NCBI RefSeq assembly: GCF_039536245.1
Contig: NZ_BAAAYN010000093.1
Span: 342-44,558 of the forward strand
Length of the DNA: 44,217 bases
Reading direction: 5' to 3'
Source: Cryptosporangium minutisporangium
GTDB lineage: Bacteria; Actinomycetota; Actinomycetes; Mycobacteriales; Cryptosporangiaceae
Both the position numbers and the translations under genes were made by a program. Shown in pieces: positions 1 through 8,036 of this stretch (position 1 is the stretch's first letter; every line of letters starts with the position of its first letter). The notes under the pieces were generated by a model. That model saw only the letters and a list, made by a program, of their open reading frames with translations, was not told the DNA's origin and did not search any database.

Positions 1-202
1 AACAACCACCCCGCTCGCGCGCCCCGAAGGCGCGACAACCACCCGTGCGCCGCCCGGCGAGCGCACCTGCAAGCCACTCCGCGGTGTGCACCTGGCGCGA
101 GCACGACATGCGGCGCCTCACCCCAAAGAAGAACGGCGCTGTACAAGATGAACGATGGCGTGCAAGATGGGCGGCCGGACGGACGTTGCAGGAAGGACGC
201 CG

Positions 203-1363
203 ATGACCACGAACCGGTGGGACACCCCTGAGCGGCAGCTCTTACGCACCACCACCCGCCGCTTCACCGAGCGGGAGATCGTGCCCCACCTGCCCACCTG
301 GGAGGAGAGCGGCGAGCTCCCGCGCGCCCTGCACCGCGCCACCGCGAAGGCGGGCCTGCTCGGCGTCGGCTTCCCGGAGAGCGTCGGCGGCAGTGGCGGC
401 GAGCCGATCGACACGCTGGTGATCGCCGAGGAGATGATCCTCGCCGGCGCATCGTCCGGCCTGATCGCCGGTCTGTTCACTCACGGCATCGGCCTGCCAC
501 ACATCGTCACCGCCGGTGACCCCGACCAGATCGACCGCTTCGTCCGGCCGGTTCTCGCCGGTGACAAGATCGCCGCGCTCGCCGTCACCGAGCCGGAGGG
601 CGGTTCCGACGTCGCCGCGATCCGCACCCGCGCCGAGCGGGACGGCGACCACTACGTCGTCACCGGCGCGAAGCTCTTCATCACGTCCGGAGTGCGCGCC
701 GACTTCGTCACGACCGCGGTCCGCACCGGCGGTCCGGGTGCGGGAGGCGTCTCACTGCTCGTGATCGAGCGGGGTACACCCGGCTTCACGGTCTCGACGC
801 CGCTGAAGAAGATGGGGTGGTGGTGCTCCGACACCGCGGAGCTGCGGTTCGACGGTGCTCGGGTCCCCGCGGCGAACCTCATCGGTGCGGAGAACAGCGG
901 CTTCGGCCAGCTGATGACGCAGTTCGCCGCGGAGCGCCTCTCGCTGGCGGTGCAGGCGTACGCGACCGCGGCTCGGTGCCTGGCGCTGACGCTCGACTGG
1001 GTGAAGATCCGCGAGACGTTCGGCCGTCCGCTCTCGAGTCGCCAGGTGGTGCGGCACAAGCTCGCGGAGATGGCGCGCCAGACCGACGTCGCGCGGACCT
1101 ACACGCGGGCGGTCATCGACGACTGGATCGACGACCCGACGCGCAGTGACCTCGTCTCCCGGGTCGCGATGGCGAAGAACACCGCGGTCGCGGCGTGCGA
1201 CGAGGTGGTGGACGGCGCGGTGCAGCTGCACGGCGGAATGGGGTACCTGCGGGAGACCGAGGTCGAGCGCCACTACCGCGACAGCCGGATCCTCGGCATC
1301 GGCGGCGGCACGACCGAAATCATGACCGAACTCGTATCGCGATTGCTGTTGGCGGCCCGCTGA
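203..1363 (+). CDS. Acyl-CoA dehydrogenase family protein
   Basis: This 386-residue FAD enzyme should oxidise an acyl-CoA to its 2,3-enoyl form and pass electrons to electron-transfer flavoprotein. The usual order is visible: an N-terminal helical domain, the middle beta domain with AVTEPEGGSD, and the C-terminal helical domain with REAFG-like RETFGRP and LHGGMGYLRE. The usual catalytic Glu of the EGT motif is replaced: the segment reads GIGGGTTEIM. The catalytic base may instead be the Glu of AERLSL, the position used by isovaleryl-CoA and long-chain enzymes (inference). An upstream ATG at 155 is in frame, but ATG 203 has a good ribosome site (GGAAGG at 191-196) and the family's usual N-terminus. 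It faces the CoA-transferase genes across a large inverted repeat. The substrate is unknown. Confidence 0.9.
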   Translation: MTTNRWDTPERQLLRTTTRRFTEREIVPHLPTWEESGELPRALHRATAKAGLLGVGFPESVGGSGGEPIDTLVIAEEMILAGASSGLIAGLFTHGIGLPHIVTAGDPDQIDRFVRPVLAGDKIAALAVTEPEGGSDVAAIRTRAERDGDHYVVTGAKLFITSGVRADFVTTAVRTGGPGAGGVSLLVIERGTPGFTVSTPLKKMGWWCSDTAELRFDGARVPAANLIGAENSGFGQLMTQFAAERLSLAVQAYATAARCLALTLDWVKIRETFGRPLSSRQVVRHKLAEMARQTDVARTYTRAVIDDWIDDPTRSDLVSRVAMAKNTAVAACDEVVDGAVQLHGGMGYLRETEVERHYRDSRILGIGGGTTEIMTELVSRLLLAAR

Positions 1364-1370
1364 GAACGAC

Positions 1371-1436
1371 GCTGACAGCCGCGCCCGCCGACTTGAGTAT
1401 GACCAGTACGCGACGTCGACGGGCGCGGATGTCAGC
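1371..1436. terminator. Long inverted repeat, probable bidirectional terminator
   Basis: Arms 1371-1391 and 1416-1436 can pair at 19 of 21 positions with a 24-nt spacer. It lies between the convergent ends of the acyl-CoA dehydrogenase (1363) and the CoA-transferase B subunit (1508). There is no T-run, as is common for actinobacterial hairpin terminators. Confidence 0.6.
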
Positions 1437-1499
1437 CCTGCTCTCAGCGGGCTCCAGGTCAGGGTGCCTACGCGACGTCGACCGGCGCGATGTCAGCCC
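1407..1499. repeat. Direct repeat of about 32 bp extending the terminator arm
   Basis: The segment 1407-1438 (beginning TACGCGACGTCGAC and ending ATGTCAGCCC) recurs at 1469-1499 with one substitution and one missing base. The first copy contains the right arm of the hairpin at 1371-1436, so the left arm could pair with either copy. Confidence 0.7.
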
Positions 1500-1507
1500 G
1501 CGCGGCG

Positions 1508-2149
1508 TTAGGCGGGGAGCGCCATTTTGAGCGGCGCGTCGGTGGCCGCCACGACCTCGTCGACGGTGACGCCGGGAGCGGTCTCGACCAGCTCCAGGCC
1601 GGCGGGCGTCACGTCGATCACGGCGAGGTCGGTGATGATCCGCTGGACGCACGCCTTGCCGGTCAGCGGCAGCGAGCACTCCGAGAGGACCTTCGCGCTC
1701 CCGTCGCGAGCCACGTGCTCCATCACGACGATGACCCGCTTGGCGCCGTGGACCAAGTCCATCGCGCCACCCATGCCCTTGATCATCTTCCCGGGGATGA
1801 CCCAGTTCGCGATGTCGCCACCTGCGGACACCTGCATCGCGCCGAGGATCGCGACGTCGATGTGCCCACCGCGGATCATGGCGAACGACATCGCCGAGTC
1901 GAAGAACGACGCCCCGGGCAGCAGCGTCACGGTCTCCTTGCCGGCGTTGATCAGGTCCGGATCTTCGTCGCCCTCGTACGGGTACGGACCGACTCCGAGG
2001 ATGCCGTTCTCCGACTGCAGCGTGACGTGCACGCCGTCGGGAACGTAGTTGGGGATCAGCGTCGGCAGCCCGATCCCGAGGTTGACGTACTGACCGTCCT
2101 GCAGTTCCCGCGCGGCGCGCGCCGCGAGTTGCTCACGTGTCAACGCCAT
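1508..2149 (-). CDS. scoB: 3-oxoacid CoA-transferase, subunit B
   Basis: This 213-residue protein is the beta subunit of a two-subunit class I CoA-transferase, which moves CoA between succinyl-CoA (or another donor) and a 3-oxoacid. The catalytic Glu is E47 in QSENGILG, the residue that forms the glutamyl-CoA thioester in this family. The N-terminus with [13 protein letters not shown] and the central [14 protein letters not shown] segment are typical, and the length is normal. The ATG lies one base after the stop of the A subunit, so the two are translated together. Whether the acceptor is acetoacetate (scoAB/atoDA) or 3-oxoadipate (pcaIJ) cannot be told. The nearby ring-cleavage-type enzymes leave the second option open. 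Confidence 0.93.
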   Translation of the reverse strand: MALTREQLAARAARELQDGQYVNLGIGLPTLIPNYVPDGVHVTLQSENGILGVGPYPYEGDEDPDLINAGKETVTLLPGASFFDSAMSFAMIRGGHIDVAILGAMQVSAGGDIANWVIPGKMIKGMGGAMDLVHGAKRVIVVMEHVARDGSAKVLSECSLPLTGKACVQRIITDLAVIDVTPAGLELVETAPGVTVDEVVAATDAPLKMALPA

Positions 2150-2150
2150 G

Positions 2151-2906
2151 TCAGGCCTCCGAGGGACGAACGCGGGTGGTGCGTTTCTCGATCTGCTTGC
2201 CGTCGGTGCCCACCGGCCCGACGACCCGCTGGACGAACACCCCGGGCACGTGAATCTGCTCCGGCAGGATCTCGCCGGGCTCCACCAGCTCCTCGACCTC
2301 GGCGATCGTGATCCGCCCCGCCATCGCGCACAGCGGGTTGAAGTTCCGCGCGGACTCGTGCATCACGAGGTTCCCGTGCCGGTCACCGACCGCGGCCCGC
2401 ACCAGCGCGTAGTCGGTGACGATGCCCTCTTCCAGCACGTACTCCTTGCCGCCGAACTCGCGGACCTCCTTCGGCGGGGACGCGACCGCCACGGATCCGT
2501 CCGCCGCGTACCGCCACGGCAGTCCACCCTCGGCGATCATCGTTCCCACCCCGGCCGGGGTGAAGAACGCCGGAATGCCCGATCCGCCGGCCCGCAGCCG
2601 CTCGGCCAGGGTGCCCTGCGGTGTCAGCTCGACCTCCAGTTCGCCGGTGAGGTACTGCCGGGCGAACTCCTTGTTCTCGCCGACGTAGGAGCCGATCACC
2701 CGCGAGATCCGGTGGTCTTTGAGCAGAACGCCCAGCCCCCACACGTCCACACCGCAGTTGTTCGACACCACGCGCAAGTCCCCGACGCCGGTCGCGTGCA
2801 ACGCGTCGATCAGCACGTGCGGGATACCGCACAGCCCGAACCCACCCACGGCCAGCGACGCACCCGCGGAGATATCCGCGACGGCCTCCGCCGCTGACGA
2901 GACCAC
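2151..2906 (-). CDS. scoA: 3-oxoacid CoA-transferase, subunit A
   Basis: This is the alpha subunit of the same transferase, about 251 residues. It carries the family glycine loop GGFGLCGIP near residue 21, which forms the oxyanion hole, and a C-terminal segment with [19 protein letters not shown]. The GTG at 2906 is the first canonical start, but relatives usually begin a few residues earlier and GGAGG lies about 20 nt upstream of it. An in-frame ATC at 2919-2921 (then S-S-D-K-V-V) sits 6 nt after that GGAGG and could be the true start. It follows the FAH-family gene on the same strand, so the three genes probably form one operon. Confidence 0.92.
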   Translation of the reverse strand: MVSSAAEAVADISAGASLAVGGFGLCGIPHVLIDALHATGVGDLRVVSNNCGVDVWGLGVLLKDHRISRVIGSYVGENKEFARQYLTGELEVELTPQGTLAERLRAGGSGIPAFFTPAGVGTMIAEGGLPWRYAADGSVAVASPPKEVREFGGKEYVLEEGIVTDYALVRAAVGDRHGNLVMHESARNFNPLCAMAGRITIAEVEELVEPGEILPEQIHVPGVFVQRVVGPVGTDGKQIEKRTTRVRPSEA

Positions 2907-3047
2907 TTTGTCCGAGCTGATGACGCACCTCCAGCACGACCCGACTCAACCTGTCCATCCTGCTCAGCGTCTTGTCGACGCGGCAGCGTGTCAGCAGCAC
3001 GCGAAATGCGGCTCAGCTCTGTGCCCCCGCACCATTCCCGCGGGGCG

Positions 3048-4004
3048 TCACTGGGCCCGGTACTCGGCCGCGCGTGCGAACGGCTCGATCGGCACGGCGG
3101 CGGCACCCGCCACTACCCGGTTCGTGGTGCCGCCGAGCAGCTCGACCGAGGTCGTCACCACGTCACCGGGTCCGAGCGGCGCGTGGTGGTCCCGTCCGTG
3201 CCTGCCCCAGAGCTCAGCCAGGCAGCCACCCTGGCAGGTACCGGATCCGAGCAGGTCGCCGGGGCGGATCTCGGTACCGCGGGACGCGTACGCCGCGAGC
3301 GCCGGGAACGTCCAGGCCATGTTGTCCAGCCGGTCGCTGCCGATCAGCTCGCCGTTGACGCGCACCTCCATTCGCAGGTCGAACGACGAACCCGAGCGAC
3401 GCGGCGCCAGCTCGTCGGCGGTCACGAAGTACTGGCCCAGCGCGGTCGCGGTGTCCTTGCCCTTGGCCGGCCCGAGCAGCAGCGACATCTCGTGGAACTG
3501 CACATCCCTGGCGGAGAAGTCGTTCAGCACCACGTACCCGGCGAGGTGATCCGCAGCGTCCTCCACCGACAGGTCGCGACCGGCGCGGCCCACGACCGCG
3601 GCGACCTCCAGCTCGAAGTCGAAGTCCACGCAGTTCGGTGGCACCGGCACGTCGGCGGTCGGCCCGACGATCGCGTGCGGGTTGCTGAAGTAGAAGGTCG
3701 GGATCTCCCAGAACACCGGGTTGATCGTCGCGTCCGGGTTGAACAGCTTGACGATGCCCGCGGTGTGCTCGGGGAACGTGGAGAAGTCCCGGAACGTCGG
3801 CGGGGCCAGCGGCGCGAGCAGGTCGGCGTCGGCTTCGGCGGTGACCGTGGCCCGGGTCCGCAGCGCGGCATCGGCCGCGTCCTGCAGACGTCCGTCCAGC
3901 AGCGGGACGAGGTCGTGCTCGCCGGGCAGGTCGACCAGATCAGCGCTGCCGTCGACGACCGCTAGCTGTGGCCCGGATCCGGTGTTGCGCCGGACGAGCT
4001 TCAT
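3048..4004 (-). CDS. Fumarylacetoacetate hydrolase family protein
   Basis: This 318-residue enzyme belongs to the FAH superfamily, which uses a divalent metal to hydrolyse a C-C bond in a 1,3-diketo acid or to decarboxylate or hydrate related acids. The metal-binding acidic set is visible as FDFELEVAAVVG (the Glu-x-Glu pair) and LNDFSARD, followed by a GDLLGSGTCQGG loop. The open frame extends upstream to 4292, but ATG 4004 has GGAGG seven bases before it and begins M-K-L-V-R-R, as in relatives. Its place ahead of the CoA-transferase genes suggests it acts on a ring-cleavage product. Fumarylacetoacetase, fumarylpyruvase and oxo-hept-3-ene-dioate enzymes are all possible. Confidence 0.9.
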   Translation of the reverse strand: MKLVRRNTGSGPQLAVVDGSADLVDLPGEHDLVPLLDGRLQDAADAALRTRATVTAEADADLLAPLAPPTFRDFSTFPEHTAGIVKLFNPDATINPVFWEIPTFYFSNPHAIVGPTADVPVPPNCVDFDFELEVAAVVGRAGRDLSVEDAADHLAGYVVLNDFSARDVQFHEMSLLLGPAKGKDTATALGQYFVTADELAPRRSGSSFDLRMEVRVNGELIGSDRLDNMAWTFPALAAYASRGTEIRPGDLLGSGTCQGGCLAELWGRHGRDHHAPLGPGDVVTTSVELLGGTTNRVVAGAAAVPIEPFARAAEYRAQ

Positions 4005-4208
4005 CTCCAGCCTCCTCGTGACCGCGTGTCCCGCCACGGTAGGACGCCCGACGAGTGGTGCGGAAATCGATCCGGTGAGTACCTGCGATTGATGAACGCG
4101 ATGCCTGCGCGACGCCAACGGTCGTGTGAATGCCTTCCATCGGAATTCTTCATTTCCGCCCGTGCGCCCACGATCGTACGGTTTCCGGGTCGAGAGGAAG
4201 GCGCCGCA
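4005..4208. promoter_or_regulatory. Divergent promoter region of the catabolic cluster
   Basis: These 204 bp separate the FAH operon from the amidohydrolase operon and must hold both promoters. The visible structure is an imperfect inverted repeat, CGGAA at 4141-4145 and TTCCG at 4154-4158. Related GGAAA/TTTCC words recur near 4056 and 4187. No regulator gene lies inside the cluster, so the controlling protein is unknown. Confidence 0.45.
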
Positions 4209-4268
4209 ATGACGCACGCATCCGGAATCCCGGGCCCGGGGTCCGCACGACGGGACGGCCGGTGGTGA
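4209..4268 (+). CDS. Short leader ORF coupled to the amidohydrolase
   Basis: An ATG at 4209 follows a strong ribosome site (GAGAGGAAGG, 7 nt spacing) and opens a 19-codon frame, MTHASGIPGPGSARRDGRW. Its TGA (4266-4268) overlaps the GTG of the next gene as GTGA. The next gene has no good ribosome site of its own, so ribosomes ending here probably restart on it. The peptide is rich in Gly, Pro and Arg and resembles nothing I know. A one-base indel fusing the two frames is the main alternative. Confidence 0.5.
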   Translation: MTHASGIPGPGSARRDGRW

Positions 4269-5254
4269 TCCCGGCGATCGATCTGCACGCACACGCGCTG
4301 GTCGGCCCGGCCGAAGGCTTGATGATCGACGAGCCGGCGCTCGCCGCTGCCCGGGCCGCCGAGGCCCGCGCCGCCGGGGCCGAGTCGAGCGCGGTGAACC
4401 GCGAGCAGATCGCGACGATCACTCCGCTGCTCGCCGACCCCGTCCGACGGCTGGCCGCGATGGACGAGGCCGGGCTGGACATCCAGGTCGTCAGCCCGAT
4501 GCCGATCCACCACTACTGGGCGGAGCGTCCGCTGGCCGAGCGGTACGCCCGGGCGGTGAACGAGGGCATCGTGGCGCACTGTGCCGCCGCGCCGGGGCGG
4601 CTCCTCGGCCTCGGTACCGTGCCGCTCCAGCACCCGGATCTGGCCGTCGCCGAGCTGACCAGGGCGATGGAACTCGGACTCAAGGGCGTCGAGGTCTCGA
4701 CCTACGTCGCCGGGCGCGAGCTGTCGGATCCGGCGTTCGAGGAGTTCTGGGCGCGCGCCGAGGAACTCGGGGCGGTGGTCTTCGTGCATCCGTGGGGCTG
4801 CACGCTGGGGGAGCGGCTCGACCTCGCGTACCTGTCGAACACGATCGGCAACCCCCTGGAGACCACGCTCGCGCTGTCCCGCCTGATCTTCTCCGGGCTG
4901 CTCGACCGGCGTCCAGGGCTTCGCTTGGTCGCCGCCCACGGTGGCGGGTATCTGCCGGTGTACTCCAGCCGGGCCGATCACGCCTGGGAGGCGCGGCGGG
5001 ACGCCCGCACCTGCGCCGAGCGTCCGAGCGAGTACCTGCGCCGCATCTGGTACGACTCGCTCGTCTACACCGGCGAGGCACTCGACCGGCTGGTCGGTGC
5101 GGTCGGCGCGGACCGGGTCGTGCTCGGTAGCGACTACCCGTTCGACATGGGGGTCTCCGATCCACTGGACCGGCTTGCGTTGGCGGATCTCGACGCCGCG
5201 CAGATCGACGCGATCCGCGGCGGCAACGCCGCCGAACTCCTGGGGCTGTCATGA
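4265..5254 (+). CDS. Amidohydrolase, ACMSD-like decarboxylase family
   Basis: This 329-residue TIM-barrel protein belongs to the amidohydrolase-2 group, which includes aminocarboxymuconate-semialdehyde decarboxylase and resorcylate decarboxylases. The metal set is visible: H8 and H10 in DLHAH, H175 in VFVHPWG, H225 in AAHGGGY and D290 in GSDYPFDMG. The group often removes CO2 from an aromatic or muconate acid without a redox cofactor. I chose GTG 4265 because conserved residues start at once (I-P-A-I-D-L-H-A-H) and because it overlaps the leader stop; GTG 4262 is also possible. The stop overlaps the next ATG as ATGA. Substrate unknown. Confidence 0.88.
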   Translation: MIPAIDLHAHALVGPAEGLMIDEPALAAARAAEARAAGAESSAVNREQIATITPLLADPVRRLAAMDEAGLDIQVVSPMPIHHYWAERPLAERYARAVNEGIVAHCAAAPGRLLGLGTVPLQHPDLAVAELTRAMELGLKGVEVSTYVAGRELSDPAFEEFWARAEELGAVVFVHPWGCTLGERLDLAYLSNTIGNPLETTLALSRLIFSGLLDRRPGLRLVAAHGGGYLPVYSSRADHAWEARRDARTCAERPSEYLRRIWYDSLVYTGEALDRLVGAVGADRVVLGSDYPFDMGVSDPLDRLALADLDAAQIDAIRGGNAAELLGLS

Positions 5255-6207
5255 CTGAGGTGGAGACCGCGATCGCGAAGTTCGCGGAGGAGTGCCGCAA
5301 CTGGGACCGTTGGGGTCCCGACGACGTGCTCGGCACCCTCAACTACATCGATGCGGACGCCCGGCAGCGCGCCGCCGGGCTGATTCGCCGGGGCGTCACC
5401 TTCTCGCTCTCGATGCGGTTCGAGGCCGACGGGCCGCAGAAGGGCTGGCGTCGGCGCACGAACCCGGTGCACACGATGCTCGACACCGGCGTGGACGCGG
5501 TCGCCGGGCACCAGGGGTTCCCGCACGGGATCGGCGGCGCCGACGACGTGATCGCGATGCCGCTGCAGTGCGCGACGCAGTGGGACGGGCTCGGGCACAT
5601 CTTCGACCGAGGCAAGGCGTGGAACGGACGCCCGGCGGAGCGGGTGGTGAGCTCGCTCGGGGACATGGTCACCGGCATCGAACACATGGCGGCCGACGTC
5701 GCCGGGCGCGGTGTGCTGCTCGACGTCGGCCTGGTCTTCGGTGACGCCAACGGGGTGCTGCCGGACGGGTTCGCGATCGGGGCCGACCACCTCGAGCAGA
5801 CGATGGCGGCGCAGGGCGTCACGGTCGGGCGCGGCGACATCCTGCTGGTGCGGACCGGCCAGCTGGGCGCGTGCCGGAACCTGCCGGGGTGGGGGGAGTT
5901 CGCCGGAGGGCCGGCGCCCGGGCTCTCGTTCTGGAGCGCGTCCTGGCTGCACCGCACCGAGATCGCGGCGATCGCCACCGACACCTGGGGCTTCGAGGTG
6001 CGGCCGAACGAGTTCCCGGATGCGTTCCAGCCGCTGCACCAGATCGCGATCCCGAACATGGGGCTGCTGATCGGTGAGATGTGGGACCTCGACGCGTTGG
6101 CGGCGGACTGCGCGTCCGACGGCGTCTACGAGTTCTTCCTGGTGGCCGCGCCACTGCCGGTGACCGGGGCGGTCGGCTCCCCGGTGAACCCCATCGCGAC
6201 GAAGTAG
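5251..6207 (+). CDS. Cyclase family protein (kynurenine formamidase fold)
   Basis: This 318-residue protein belongs to the putative cyclase family (PF04199), metal-dependent hydrolases or lyases related to bacterial kynurenine formamidase. The signature here is QCATQWDGLGH at residues 106-116, in place of the classic HxGTHxDxPxH, and marks a longer subgroup found in aromatic-degradation clusters. Further conserved elements are GRGVLLDVG and GDILLVRTGQLG. Its ATG overlaps the stop of the ACMSD-like gene, so the two are co-translated and probably act in sequence. A hairpin terminator follows. The reaction in this pathway is not known. Confidence 0.87.
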   Translation: MTEVETAIAKFAEECRNWDRWGPDDVLGTLNYIDADARQRAAGLIRRGVTFSLSMRFEADGPQKGWRRRTNPVHTMLDTGVDAVAGHQGFPHGIGGADDVIAMPLQCATQWDGLGHIFDRGKAWNGRPAERVVSSLGDMVTGIEHMAADVAGRGVLLDVGLVFGDANGVLPDGFAIGADHLEQTMAAQGVTVGRGDILLVRTGQLGACRNLPGWGEFAGGPAPGLSFWSASWLHRTEIAAIATDTWGFEVRPNEFPDAFQPLHQIAIPNMGLLIGEMWDLDALAADCASDGVYEFFLVAAPLPVTGAVGSPVNPIATK

Positions 6208-6215
6208 GCCTGCGC

Positions 6216-6245
6216 CCGCCCGCGCCGCAACCCCGGCGCGGGCGG
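6216..6245. terminator. Bidirectional hairpin terminator
   Basis: A perfect 12-bp GC stem (6216-6227 with 6234-6245) and a 6-nt loop lie between the convergent ends of the cyclase gene and glyA. Confidence 0.75.
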
Positions 6246-6255
6246 AGTGCGGTGG

Positions 6256-7749
6256 TTACTTCACCAGTGACAAGTCGATCTGCGGGTAGAGCGGGAAGTC
6301 ACGCAGCAGGTCGGACGTCCGGGACCGAGCCTCCGCCGCCACCGCCTCGTCCAGCGTGAACTTCGCCTTGCTCGGCGACCCGTCCGGACCGTTGCCCGGC
6401 TCCACCGCGGCCAGCACGGTCGCGATCACGTCGGCGATCTCGGTGACCTGCTCCGCGCCCATGCCCAGCGTCGTCACCGCCGGCGTCCCGAGTCGGAGCC
6501 CGCTCGTGTACCAGGGCCCGTTCGCGTCGAAGGGCAGCGAGTTCCGGTTGAGCGTGAGCCCTACCGACCGTAGCGCGCTCTCCGCCTGGCGTCCGGTGAG
6601 GCCGTAGCTCGCCGCGACGTCGACCAGCACGATGTGGTTGTCGGTGCCCCCGGTGAGCACCTCGACCTTGCGCTGCTGCAACGCGTCGGCGAGCGTGCGC
6701 GCGTTCTCCACGATTCGCGTGGCGTAGGACGCGAACGAGGGCGAAAGCGCCTCGGTGAACGCCACCGCCTTCGCCGCGATCGCGTGCGGCAGCGGCCCTC
6801 CGAGCACGGTCGGGCAGCCCTTGTCGACGGCCTCGGCGAACTCGGACGTGCAGAGCACCATGCCACCGCGTGGGCCGCGCAGCGTCTTGTGGGTGGTCGA
6901 CGTGACGACGTGCGCGTGCGCGACCGGGTCGTGGTCACCGGTCATCACCTTGCCGGCGACCAGCCCGGCGAAGTGCGCCATGTCGACCATCAGCACCGCG
7001 CCGACCTCGTCCGCGATCGCGCGCAGCGCCGCGAAGTCGATCAACCGGGTGTACGCGCTGTATCCCGCCAGCAGGATCAGCGGCTTCACCTCGTGTACCC
7101 GGGCACGCACGGCATCCAGGTCGAGCAGCTTCGTCTCCGGGTCGACGGTGTAGGACCGCGCGTCGAAGAGCCGGGCCGAGACGTTGAACCGGTATCCGTG
7201 CGTCAGGTGACCACCGGAGTAGTAGTCCATCCCGAGCAGCTTCTGGTTGGTCACCGACGAGCGGAGCTCCGCCCATTCGGAATCGGTCAGCGCGGACGCG
7301 TTCTTCCGCCCGAACCGCTCGATGATCCCGTTCTCCACCCGCGTCGCGAGGATGGAGAGGAACGCAACGAGGTTCGCGTCGATGCCGGAGTGCGGCTGCA
7401 CGTACGCGTGCTCGGCGCCGAACAGCTGCTTGGCCAGGTCGGCGGCGTGCGCCTCGACCGTGTCGACGTTGTCGCAGCCGGCGTAGAAGCGGTGGCCGGG
7501 AGCGCCTTCGGCGTACTTGTCGGTGAACAGGTTGCCCTGGGCCAGCTGGACCGCCAGCGAGCTGAAGTTCTCGCTCGCGATCAGCTTGACGTTCGACCGC
7601 TGATCCGCCAGCTCCTGGACGATGCTGCGGGCGACCGTCGGGTTGACGGTGCTGACCTGGTCGAGCGAGGCGTAGAACGCGAGCGCGCCGGGGTCGGGTG
7701 TCGCTCCGTCGAGGCTCGCCAGGTAACGAAGGGCTGACAGCTCGGACAT
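6256..7749 (-). CDS. glyA: Serine hydroxymethyltransferase
   Basis: This 497-residue PLP enzyme interconverts serine plus tetrahydrofolate with glycine plus methylene-tetrahydrofolate and supplies one-carbon units in the cytosol. The Schiff-base lysine is K288 in [25 protein letters not shown] and HLTHG are intact, as is the N-terminal IASENFSS. At nearly 500 residues it is the long form common in actinomycetes, beyond the roughly 420 of E. coli GlyA. The frame is open to 7926, but ATG 7749 is preceded by GGGAAGG and starts at M-S-E-L-S-A-L. It is divergent from a second SHMT-like gene. Confidence 0.95.
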   Translation of the reverse strand: MSELSALRYLASLDGATPDPGALAFYASLDQVSTVNPTVARSIVQELADQRSNVKLIASENFSSLAVQLAQGNLFTDKYAEGAPGHRFYAGCDNVDTVEAHAADLAKQLFGAEHAYVQPHSGIDANLVAFLSILATRVENGIIERFGRKNASALTDSEWAELRSSVTNQKLLGMDYYSGGHLTHGYRFNVSARLFDARSYTVDPETKLLDLDAVRARVHEVKPLILLAGYSAYTRLIDFAALRAIADEVGAVLMVDMAHFAGLVAGKVMTGDHDPVAHAHVVTSTTHKTLRGPRGGMVLCTSEFAEAVDKGCPTVLGGPLPHAIAAKAVAFTEALSPSFASYATRIVENARTLADALQQRKVEVLTGGTDNHIVLVDVAASYGLTGRQAESALRSVGLTLNRNSLPFDANGPWYTSGLRLGTPAVTTLGMGAEQVTEIADVIATVLAAVEPGNGPDGSPSKAKFTLDEAVAAEARSRTSDLLRDFPLYPQIDLSLVK

Positions 7750-8036
7750 GGTGGGCGTGACCTTCCCAGTCGGGTGCGCATTCGGGGCTCGCGAGGCGGG
7801 CTCGCGACGTGCGCGATGATACGGATCCACCGGCGCGACAACCGCCCCGACGGGATGCGCACCGGTCACCGGAGGAGACGTCTGCCACGTCCGTGACCAC
7901 CTCCGCTCCACCGCTCTCACCAGCAACGTTTGTGCTCCTGAGCAGCACCCTTACTGCTCCCGTCGACACGCGATCAGCCGGTTGCCCGGCGCCGTCACGT
8001 GGTGCTACGAAGGACGCGAGCGGGGGTGGTCTGCAC
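7750..8036. promoter_or_regulatory. Divergent region between the two SHMT genes
   Basis: This 287-bp region must promote both SHMT genes. It contains no gene that I can support. I looked for glycine, ZTP and THF riboswitch cores on both strands and did not recognise one. Confidence 0.4.

Noticed and set aside
7750-8036. Glycine, ZTP or tetrahydrofolate riboswitch before the SHMT genes
   Set aside because: I could not find the conserved cores of any of these on either strand.
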